Shown: one piece after another, positions 1 to 5,320 of the stretch | How positions within the stretch are numbered: the stretch's first letter is position 1 | Layout of the letters: each line of letters starts with the position of its first letter | Origin: an uncultured Clostridia bacterium | GTDB lineage: Bacteria > Bacillota > Clostridia > TANB77 > CAG-508 | Assembly: GCA_948875265.1 (NCBI GenBank) | Contig: CAQRYF010000052.1 | Location: 1-11,633 of the forward strand | Reading direction: 5' to 3' | Length of the DNA: 11,633 bases | Translations under genes and position numbers: made by a program | The notes under the pieces: model-generated | The model's input: only the letters and a program-made list of their open reading frames with translations | Database searches by the model: none | What the model was told of the DNA's origin: nothing

Positions 1-67
1 ATCCTAGTTTTATCTTGTACTAGTCTGCTTTATTTAATTTCTTATTTATAAAATCTTTATATATGTT
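1..67. repeat. Outer copy of a 67-bp direct repeat (sigG 3' end plus terminator)
   Basis: This stretch matches 1424-1490 over 67 positions with two mismatches (48/1471 and 59/1482); the first 47 bases are identical. The matching part at the other end is the last codons of sigG plus its terminator hairpin. On the minus strand this copy would act as terminator for the small genes at 70-464. In this copy the sigG-like reading frame is broken (TAA in place of a Lys codon), so it is a remnant or an attachment-site-like copy and not a second sigG. The window begins inside it, so its full extent is unseen. Confidence 0.9.
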
Positions 68-69
68 TT

Positions 70-270
70 TTATATATCATATTCATAATAATATAGAATA
101 TTATTATCTGTATCTAGTATCCGCAAAGATACTGCATAATACATGTCATCTAATAGTTGTTCTATACTATGTTTATCTTCTACTCCATTACTTCTATTTG
201 TAAATATCCAGTAGGTGTTTTCAATATTAGGGATTTTATCATATATTTCTTCTCTAGTATAAAAGTTCAT
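70..270 (-). CDS. Small hypothetical protein of the cassette, 66 aa
   Basis: I do not recognise this 66-residue protein. It is acidic, rich in Asp, Glu, Tyr and Asn, with no membrane segment and no Cys motif, and ends in a Tyr-rich tail (YYYEYDI). It starts at an ATG 20 bases after the preceding small gene; only a weak purine stretch (GAAAGA) lies before the ATG, so translation may depend on coupling. It stops three bases before the outer direct repeat, whose hairpin could terminate the transcript. It contains one in-frame CGG codon (119-123 region, TTG CGG ATA, within SLRIL), the only one in the window apart from the two frameshift sites. A +1 shift there would give an immediate stop, so in this gene CGG has to be read as an amino acid if the protein is made. 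Reality of the gene is moderately supported by position and composition only. Confidence 0.5.
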   Translation of the reverse strand: MNFYTREEIYDKIPNIENTYWIFTNRSNGVEDKHSIEQLLDDMYYAVSLRILDTDNNILYYYEYDI

Positions 271-290
271 TCTTTCATTTAATCTTTCAT

Positions 291-464
291 CTAATTGGGT
301 ATTTTTCCAATTGTTTTTTCTATCTTTTTTAATATCTCTTCCATTTGATTTTTAGATAAATATATTTTCATCAATTCTTCGTCATTAAAAATGTGTCTTG
401 CTTGTAGCTCTATTCTTTCTCTCTTTGTAAACTTTGGCACTCTAAATTCTAAACACTCATTCAT
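291..464 (-). CDS. Small hypothetical protein coupled to the Bro-N gene, 57 aa
   Basis: A 57-codon frame starts with ATG at 464-462, overlapping the TGA stop of the Bro-N gene in an ATGA arrangement, the usual sign of translational coupling. The product begins MNECLEFRVPKFTKRERIE and is charged, with an amphipathic, probably helical C-terminal half (EEILKKIEKTIGKI). No known family is recognised. The four-base overlap with the upstream gene, same strand, and coding-like composition (Glu/Lys-rich helix instead of the Phe/Ser-rich pattern of antisense frames) support a real gene. It could be a small partner of the Bro-N protein, but that is inference from the coupling alone. Confidence 0.6.
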   Translation of the reverse strand: MNECLEFRVPKFTKRERIELQARHIFNDEELMKIYLSKNQMEEILKKIEKTIGKIPN

Positions 465-1291
465 TTGTCTAATTGCCTTATTTCTTTTGCATTTTTGTCA
501 GAAATTGCTTTTTTCCCTGTCTCCTTTTCTAACTGTTCTCTAGCAAGTTTAGCAATGTTACCACCCTTTATAACTGATTGTTCTGCACCTTTAATTCCTT
601 TTTCATTTGTACTTTTAGATATTTCTGTTGAAGAAGTTTCTGCTAACATATTCAAAACTAATTCCATATTTGTCATATTGTCACGCAAATTTTCTTTTTT
701 CAGACCTTTTAAATTTTTATATTCTTTTACAGAATATCCACTCCAAACTTGGGTTAGCATATTAGTCAGTATGGCAAAGTCTTTATTTTTACTAACACCT
801 ACTCTTTTTAATTCATCTGTAAATTCCTTTCTTACATCAATTGTTTTTAATCTTTGGTTTATCCATTCTTCTGTATATCCCTTTTTTCTATAAGTATCTA
901 ATGCTCTGTTTATCGTAATTTCTGGATCATAAGCTTCATCAATTCTCTCTTTTCCAACTTGTGCAAGCCATAATTTAAATGGCTCTGCTTTCTTTGATGG
1001 AATTGATTGTACTAATCTTAGAATTTGTTCTGTATTCATTACATCTGTATCTCTTAATTTTCCATCATGTGCTTTCATTTTCAACTGGTAACAATTTGTT
1101 ACCAGTTCACTTCCTTCTTGATTTAACCTCATTTTTAATGTTTTCCAATATTTCCTTCCAGCTTGATAATCATTGTCTGTTAAAACTGCTACAATATCTA
1201 CTACTGAAAAATACCAATTCTCCTCATCTTCATTCCATGCTACTCTAATATTTTTATCTTCAAATAATTTAATACTATTATTTTGTTCCAT
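461..1291 (-). CDS. Bro-N domain protein (prophage antirepressor-like), 276 aa
   Basis: The N-terminal about 115 residues look like a Bro-N domain (LFEDKNIRVAWNEDEENWYF, then VVDIVAVLT, then KYWKTLKMRL), the DNA-binding module of phage antirepressors and baculovirus BRO proteins. The rest matches the conserved body of a bacterial family with this domain: WLAQVGKERIDE, INRALDTYRKKGY, EWINQRLKTI, YKNLKGLKKENLRDNMT and a Lys/Glu-rich tail. Length is usual for that family, whose biochemical role is not established; COG3617-type annotation is prophage antirepressor. It begins at ATG 1291 with a modest GAGATGAG ribosome site and has a good vegetative-type promoter 40-70 bases upstream. It overlaps the next small gene by four bases. 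Its location between direct repeats just outside sigG marks it as accessory DNA, probably phage- or island-derived. No integrase or transposase is visible with it. Confidence 0.85.
   Translation of the reverse strand: MEQNNSIKLFEDKNIRVAWNEDEENWYFSVVDIVAVLTDNDYQAGRKYWKTLKMRLNQEGSELVTNCYQLKMKAHDGKLRDTDVMNTEQILRLVQSIPSKKAEPFKLWLAQVGKERIDEAYDPEITINRALDTYRKKGYTEEWINQRLKTIDVRKEFTDELKRVGVSKNKDFAILTNMLTQVWSGYSVKEYKNLKGLKKENLRDNMTNMELVLNMLAETSSTEISKSTNEKGIKGAEQSVIKGGNIAKLAREQLEKETGKKAISDKNAKEIRQLDK
1083..1107. repeat. 25-bp perfect inverted repeat inside the Bro-N gene
   Basis: AACTGGTAACA and TGTTACCAGTT flank a 3-base centre (ATT), giving 11-bp perfect arms. It lies in the codons for the ELVTNCYQL segment of the Bro-N protein. 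It could be an operator for autoregulation, a recombination or binding site, or a consequence of the codons for a conserved peptide. The symmetry is seen; the function is not known. Confidence 0.8.
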
Positions 1292-1331
1292 TTTCTCATC
1301 TCTTTTCTAATTATAATTCAACTTCATTTTG

Positions 1332-1360
1332 TTTATATCATATTGCAATTATTTTTTCAA
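1332..1360 (-). promoter_or_regulatory. Vegetative sigma-A-type promoter of the Bro-N cassette
   Basis: On the minus strand TTGAAA (1360-1355) is followed after exactly 17 bases by TATAAA (1337-1332), with a TG one base before the -10 (extended -10, TGATATAAA). The start codon of the Bro-N gene is about 40 bases downstream. The match is 5/6 and 5/6 to consensus with ideal spacing, so the cassette carries its own promoter and does not depend on readthrough from sigG. Confidence 0.65.
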
Positions 1361-1403
1361 TATTTTTGCGAATTTTTGTTCATTTTATTTCTTTGTAATA
1401 TTA

Positions 1404-1453
1404 TAAATTAAATAAAAATAAGCATCCTAGTTTTATCTTGTACTAGTCTGCTT
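1404..1453 (-). terminator. Rho-independent terminator of sigG
   Basis: Downstream of the sigG stop the minus strand reads AAGCA-GA-CTAGT, a 10-base loop, then ACTAG-GA-TGCTT, followed by ATTTTTATTTAATTT. Two 5-bp helices are separated by a GA/GA internal step, which can form stable tandem sheared G-A pairs, and the U-rich tail is typical. The hairpin is part of the direct repeat, so the same structure is duplicated at the left window edge. Confidence 0.75.
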
Positions 1454-1490
1454 TATTTAATTTCTTATTTGTAAAATCTTTTTATATGTT
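1424..1490. repeat. Inner copy of the 67-bp direct repeat
   Basis: This is the copy fused to intact sigG: it covers the last seven or so codons and stop of sigG and the terminator hairpin. With the copy at 1-67 it brackets a 1.36-kb cassette. An element that duplicates the 3' end of its target gene while keeping that gene intact is typical of site-specific integration into gene ends; homologous recombination between terminators is the alternative. Confidence 0.9.
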
Positions 1491-2238
1491 GTATTGCACT
1501 TTTTTCCAATCTAGATACCTGAGCTTGAGATATACCTATTTCATTTGCAACTTCCATTTGAGTTCTTCCATCAAAAAACCTTTTTGTAACTATCATTTTT
1601 TCTTTTTCATTTAATTTTTCTAAGGCACCTGCTATTGTCATATTCTCAGCCCATAACTCATCTGTGTTTTTGCTATCTTTTACTTGATCCATTACATATA
1701 TATTTTCACTACCATCACTATATACTGGTTCTTGTAATGAAATAGGATCTTGTATAGCATCAAAACTAAATGCTATTTCTTCTTTTTCTACTCCTAACTC
1801 TTTTGCTATTTCTTCTATTTGTGGTTCTTTACCATTTTCCTTTGTATATCTCTCTTTAAATTGTATTGCCTTATATGCTAAATCTCTTACTGATCTGCTA
1901 ACTCGTATACTATTATTATCTCTTAAATATCTTTTCACTTCTCCTATTATCATTGGCACTGCATATGTGCTAAATTGAACATTTTGACTTAAATCAAAGT
2001 TATCAATTGCCTTTATTAATCCCACACAACCTACCTGAAACAAATCATCTGCTGATTCTCCTCTTCCATAAAATCTTTGTATAACACTTAGTACTAATCT
2101 CAAATTTCCATTTATGAATGTATTTCTTGCTTCTTCATCTCCTGCTTTTATTTTTAGGAATAGTTCTTCTTTTTCTTTTCTTGTAAGTACTGGTAATTTC
2201 GATGTGTTTACCCCACAAATTTCTACTTTGTTTATCAA
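1465..2238 (-). CDS. sigG: RNA polymerase sporulation sigma factor SigG
   Basis: Late forespore-specific sigma factor, 257 aa, a normal length. The N-terminus has the family signature NKVEICGVNTSKLP; region 2 includes NLRLVLSVIQRF, DDLFQVGCVGLIKAIDNFD and YAVPMIIGEVKRYLRDNN, and region 4.2 holds the helix-turn-helix EVANEIGISQAQVSRLEK near residues 230-247. All regions are intact and in one frame. The start is TTG at 2238, chosen because AAAGGAGG lies 8 bases before it and because it matches the family N-terminus. Upstream lies a sigma-F-like promoter and an intercistronic hairpin after sigE. Its 3' end is the target of the direct repeat. Family knowledge: SigG is made under sigma-F, is held back until engulfment is complete, and then drives forespore genes such as the small spore proteins. 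Confidence 0.97.
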   Translation of the reverse strand: MINKVEICGVNTSKLPVLTRKEKEELFLKIKAGDEEARNTFINGNLRLVLSVIQRFYGRGESADDLFQVGCVGLIKAIDNFDLSQNVQFSTYAVPMIIGEVKRYLRDNNSIRVSRSVRDLAYKAIQFKERYTKENGKEPQIEEIAKELGVEKEEIAFSFDAIQDPISLQEPVYSDGSENIYVMDQVKDSKNTDELWAENMTIAGALEKLNEKEKMIVTKRFFDGRTQMEVANEIGISQAQVSRLEKSAIQHIKRFYK

Positions 2239-2270
2239 AAAGAAAACCTCCTTTGAATTTACTTATCTAA

Positions 2271-2298
2271 AGTATTTCCAAATTTAGTTTTTTTATAC
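2271..2298 (-). promoter_or_regulatory. Putative sigma-F-dependent promoter of sigG
   Basis: On the minus strand GTATA (2298-2294) is followed after 14 bases by GGAAATACT (2279-2271). The second element fits the sigma-F -10 pattern GGnnAnAnT at every fixed position, and GTATA fits the -35 pattern GYATA; spacing is one or two bases shorter than usual. sigG is known to be transcribed by sigma-F in Bacillus subtilis, which supports the call. Confidence 0.5.
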
Positions 2299-2300
2299 TT

Positions 2301-2335
2301 GGGACAAAGGGATGTAGATAATATCCCTTTGTTCC
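2301..2335 (-). other. Intercistronic hairpin between sigE and sigG
   Basis: GGGACAAAGGGAT (2301-2313) pairs with ATCCCTTTGTTCC (2323-2335) with one mismatch and a 9-base loop, starting two bases after the sigE stop codon. On the minus strand the following bases are A-rich (AAGTATAAAAAAAC) and not U-rich, so it is not a standard terminator. It may stabilise the spoIIGA-sigE message or hinder readthrough into sigG, which must stay silent in the predivisional cell; that role is inference. Confidence 0.6.
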
Positions 2336-2336
2336 A

Positions 2337-3075
2337 TCAGCCTATTTTACTTGATATTTCTTTTTTCATTTTATTTATTATTTTCTTTTCAAGTCTTGAT
2401 ATGTAGCTTTGGGATATTCCGAAGTTCATCGGCAACTTCTTTTTGTGTTTTTTCTTTTCCTGTTTTAAATCCAAATCTCATTTCCATTATGTCTTTTTCT
2501 CTATTATTTAATTTACTTATTGAGGCTCTTAATAATGTTTTATCAACTTCGTCTTCCAAATTCCTTGAAGTTATATCTGGTTCTGTTCCTAATATGTCTG
2601 AAAGTAATAATTCATTTCCATCACCGTCTTTGTTTAATGGTTCGTCAATTGATACTTCACCTTTGATTTTGTTACTTTTTCTTAAAAACATTAAGATTTC
2701 GTTTTCTATACATCTTGAAGCATATGTTGCTAGTTTTATTTTTTTATCTGAATTAAATGTATTTACTCCTTTCATTAATCCTATTGTTCCTATAGATATT
2801 AAATCTTCTATTCCTATTCCCGTGTTTTCAAATTTCTTTGCTATATATACTACTAATCTCAGATTCCTTTCTACTAGTTTTTGTCTTATTTCTAAATTAT
2901 TTTCTTTTGATAATTGTTGTATTAATTCTGCTTCTTCCTCTGGCGGCAAAGGTGGTGGTAATGTTTGACTTCCTGCTATATAAAAAATAGGAAGATATTC
3001 TATTTCGTCTTTATCATTTAAATATTTTGCACATAATGTATTAATACTATTTTTTAATGCACTAACTAATTTCAT
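2337..3075 (-). CDS. sigE: Pro-sigma-E (SigE) with a +1 frameshift near the C-terminus
   Basis: Early mother-cell sigma factor, made as an inactive precursor. The N-terminal pro-segment runs to about residue 30 and is followed by the mature-start motif YIAGSQTLPPPLPPEEE. Regions 2 to 4.1 are canonical: NLRLVVYIAKKFENTGIGIE, DLISIGTIGLMK, ATYASRCIENEILMFLRK, FGFKTGKEKTQKEVADEL. The zero frame then reads RNIPKLHIKT and stops at 2389, losing the DNA-recognition helix. One base on, the +1 frame continues GISQSYISRLEKKII and ends at TGA 2337-2339, giving 245 aa against about 239 in B. subtilis. The switch is at CTT CGG A (2424-2418); the parallel segment of SigG in this window reads EIGISQAQVSRLEK, confirming that Gly should directly follow. 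The gene starts at ATG 3075 with TGGAG upstream, 24 bases after spoIIGA. Either programmed frameshifting, a genuine mutation or a sequence error; see the findings. Confidence 0.9.
2418..2424 (-). other. Putative +1 frameshift site CTT CGG A in sigE
   Basis: Codons up to Leu (CTT, 2424-2422) are in the zero frame, CGG (2421-2419) is the zero-frame A-site codon, and the +1 frame starts with GGA (2420-2418) for Gly. A P-site tRNA moving from CUU to UUC keeps two pairs and gains a C-G pair at the third position if its anticodon begins with G. No Shine-Dalgarno-like stimulator lies upstream, in contrast with the known prfB site. Confidence 0.55.
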
Positions 3076-3099
3076 TTTTAATCAACTCCATTTCTATAT

Positions 3100-3988
3100 T
3101 TATAATAATTCAATTCCTATTAAGGATCTGTATTCTCCTTTTTTTGTTAATGATTTATTATATATTCCAATAATCACATTTTCTATTACACTTATATTTT
3201 CTTCTGTTTTTATTTCTACATACTCTGGCTTAATTCCAAGTAGCATTCCATTTTGTTTTCCAAGTGATGAAAATGGGATAAGTTTTAATCTTGATATATA
3301 TTTTATTTTTATCTCTTCTGGTATTTTTTCTAAATCACCTCCGAATTATATTTTCTAAATTATTTAAAATTTCTTTTGGCATACATTCATATAAAAGAGT
3401 ATGTTCTACTACTATTACAGGTGTGTTTGTAATTGGTTCTTTTAATAAGTTTCCTGTGTCAATCATTGCTTTTGTTTCAATTTCTTGTTCATTGAGTTTT
3501 ATTTTTATTGTGCAAAACATATCATTTTTTGTTATTTTTGTTTTAACTATTTTAAAAGCTGTTATTATTATTATAAAGGCAATAATGCTTCCTAATATAA
3601 TAGTTTTTAAAGGATATGTTCCTAAAAATAGTCCATTTTTCATCAAAATATCTTGTGGTCTTACAACATAAATTAAAGCAAATGCTGCTCCTCCAAATAC
3701 AAACGATGTTAAATAAAATATTAGTATATATTTCCACAATTGTTTTATGTTTTGTGGATTATATGCTATGTATACTATTATTACTGATAATATTATTTTT
3801 AAAATCACACTTGAATATATATTTAATACTGATGTATATGCAATTATAGAATAAATTGCGCCTAACAAACTTGCCAAAATTAATCTCACATGATGTATTT
3901 TATTTTTTAATATAATTCCTGTTGCAAATAGGATAATGTAATTCATTATTAAATTTTCAATTAATACTACATCAATATAAATTGTCAT
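3100..3988 (-). CDS. spoIIGA: SpoIIGA, pro-sigma-E processing protease, with a +1 frameshift
   Basis: Membrane aspartic-type protease that removes the pro-segment of sigma-E in the mother cell after a signal from the forespore. Residues 1-150 hold about five hydrophobic segments; the catalytic motif AMIDTGNLLKEP is at 174-185 (Asp177 in DTGN). The zero frame stops at 3335 after LENIIRR (217 aa), about 80 residues short. The +1 frame continues GGDLEKIPEE, RLKLIPFSSLGKQNGMLLGI and ends at TAA 3100-3102, giving 295 aa, in the usual range for the family (309 in B. subtilis). The switch is at ATT CGG A (3346-3340), the same as in sigE. Start ATG 3988 has AGGTGAT shortly upstream. A strong terminator separates it from ftsZ, so it needs its own promoter. 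It is followed by sigE after 24 bases, as in other spore formers. Confidence 0.9.
3340..3346 (-). other. Putative +1 frameshift site ATT CGG A in spoIIGA
   Basis: Ile ATT (3346-3344) is followed in the zero frame by CGG (3343-3341), AGG and TGA; the +1 frame reads GGA GGT GAT and carries the rest of the protein. The sequence from the slip onward, GGAGGTGA, is also a perfect anti-16S match, but no ATG, GTG or TTG follows at a usable distance, so it is unlikely to start a separate C-terminal protein. Confidence 0.55.
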
Positions 3989-4007
3989 ATTATCACCTGC
4001 TTTTGGT

Positions 4008-4040
4008 ATTGTACTACTTATTATTTAAAAATACTGTCTT
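4008..4040 (-). promoter_or_regulatory. Possible promoter of spoIIGA-sigE
   Basis: On the minus strand AAGACA (4040-4035) and TACAAT (4013-4008) are 21 bases apart, about 20 bases before the spoIIGA start. The spoIIG promoter of B. subtilis is known for an unusually long (22-base) spacer and Spo0A control, so the spacing is suggestive. The -35 is only 4/6 and no clear TGTCGAA Spo0A box is seen; TGTCGCA lies further upstream near 4120. Confidence 0.25.
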
Positions 4041-4051
4041 TTCTTATTGGC

Positions 4052-4091
4052 GAAAAAAAGAAATAATCGATAAATTTCGATTATTTCTTTT
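4052..4091 (-). terminator. Rho-independent terminator of ftsZ
   Basis: AGAAATAATCGA (4059-4070) and TCGATTATTTCT (4077-4088) form a 12-bp perfect stem with a 6-base loop, followed on the minus strand by a run of T. It ends the ftsA-ftsZ transcript and separates division genes from the sporulation operon. A T-rich stretch on the plus strand side means it could work in both directions. Confidence 0.85.
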
Positions 4092-4147
4092 TATTTCTTT
4101 TAAGATGTGTCCTAAGTGCGACAAGAATATCGCATATAAAATGTCAC

Positions 4148-5269
4148 TTACATATTTTTGTTTTTATTTTTTCTTAGGAAAGATGGAATGTCTAAATCGT
4201 TTTGTGATGAATTACTTTCTGTACTTGCTGGTATTGAATTTATTTTCTTTTCCCATGTTTTTGATACAATTTTATCTACTCCAATACTTGATATTGGCTC
4301 ATTTTTTTCAAATCCTGTTGCAATAACTGTTATTTGTATTTCATCTTTCATATTAGGGTCTGTTACTGTACCAAAGATTATATTTGCTTCTGGATCCACA
4401 CTACGTTGAACTAATTCAGCAGCTGTATTTACTTCATGTAATCCCAAGTCTTCTCCACCTGTTATGTTTATGATTACTCCTTTTGCTCCTTCAATTGATG
4501 TTTCTAGTAATGGACTTTGAATAGCTTCTTTTGCTGCATCTTCTGCTCTATTTTCTCCAGATGCTTTACCAACACCCATATGTGCCATTCCTTGATTTAC
4601 CATAATTGTTTTTACATCGGCAAAGTCTAAGTTTACAAGTCCTGGTATTGCAATTAAGTCTGATATACCTTGTACACCTTGTCTTAATATATCATCTGCC
4701 ATTTTAAAAGCTTCAATAATTGATGTTTTTCTATCTATTATTTGTAGTAATTTGTCATTTGGTATTACTACTAATGTATCTACTTTACCTTTTAAACTTT
4801 CAATTCCTCTTTCTGCTTGAGAAAGTCTCTTTTTACCTTCAAATGTGAATGGTTTTGTAACAACACCTATTGTTAATATTCCCATTTCTTTTGCAGCTTG
4901 TGCTACTATTGGTGCAGCTCCTGTACCTGTTCCTCCACCCATTCCGGCTGTAACAAATACCATATCTGCTCCTCTTAATATTTCTGCTACTTCTGCTTTA
5001 CTTTCTTCTGCTGATTGAGCTCCTATATCAGGATTTGCTCCTGCTCCTAGTCCTCTTGTTATTTTTTCCCCTATTTGAATTTTTGTACTTGCCTTTGATG
5101 TTTGAAGGGCTTGTCTATCTGTATTAACAGCAATGAAATCTACACCTTTTATTCCTGCATCTATCATTCTATTTACAGCATTATTTCCTGCTCCTCCTAC
5201 ACCTATAACTTTAATTGTAGCTGTTCCGTCCATCATTGCTATATTATTATCTTCATTGTAATCCATCAT
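4148..5269 (-). CDS. ftsZ: Cell division protein FtsZ
   Basis: Tubulin-like GTPase that polymerises into the Z ring at mid-cell, or near a pole at sporulation. The 373-residue protein has the N-terminal nucleotide-binding IKVIGVGGAGNNAVNRM (19-35), the tubulin signature GGGTGTGAAP (111-120), and the T7 synergy loop NLDFAD (213-218) that completes the GTPase site of the neighbouring subunit. The C-terminal tail is short and ends with the conserved peptide DLDIPSFLRK that binds FtsA and other ring proteins. Start ATG 5269 follows GGGAGG by 9 bases; a second ATG follows directly. It lies about 50 bases behind ftsA, presumably on the same transcript, and is followed by a strong terminator. Nothing is missing. 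Confidence 0.98.
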   Translation of the reverse strand: MMDYNEDNNIAMMDGTATIKVIGVGGAGNNAVNRMIDAGIKGVDFIAVNTDRQALQTSKASTKIQIGEKITRGLGAGANPDIGAQSAEESKAEVAEILRGADMVFVTAGMGGGTGTGAAPIVAQAAKEMGILTIGVVTKPFTFEGKKRLSQAERGIESLKGKVDTLVVIPNDKLLQIIDRKTSIIEAFKMADDILRQGVQGISDLIAIPGLVNLDFADVKTIMVNQGMAHMGVGKASGENRAEDAAKEAIQSPLLETSIEGAKGVIINITGGEDLGLHEVNTAAELVQRSVDPEANIIFGTVTDPNMKDEIQITVIATGFEKNEPISSIGVDKIVSKTWEKKINSIPASTESNSSQNDLDIPSFLRKNKNKNM

Positions 5270-5320
5270 TTAGTTTTTCCTCCCTTATTTTAATATATTT
5301 TTTAAAATTAATAACTTATT

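Noticed and set aside
1..67. A second, degenerate sigG
   Set aside because: Only the last few codons are present and the frame is broken; it is a repeat end, with the rest replaced by unrelated cassette genes.
2351..2968. Long plus-strand open frames antisense to sigE, DUF881, murA and others
   Set aside because: They are Phe/Ser/Leu-rich mirror frames of well-identified minus-strand genes and lack ribosome sites and family features.
3320..3342. GGAGGTGA at the spoIIGA break as ribosome site for a separate C-terminal protein
   Set aside because: No ATG, GTG or TTG follows at usable distance in the +1 frame, and sigE shows the same break without any such site.
2419..3343. CGG reassigned to another amino acid as the explanation
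   Set aside because: Reading CGG as any amino acid leaves the zero frame, which stops within two to ten codons and does not encode the family C-termini. A one-base skip is needed.
2389..3346. Recurrent sequencing error that inserts C in TTGGA
   Set aside because: Not fully excluded, but TTGGA appears uninterrupted many times in the window (for example near 3168, 3235 and 3258 in the same gene), so that context alone does not attract an extra C. Both insertions are also not in homopolymers.
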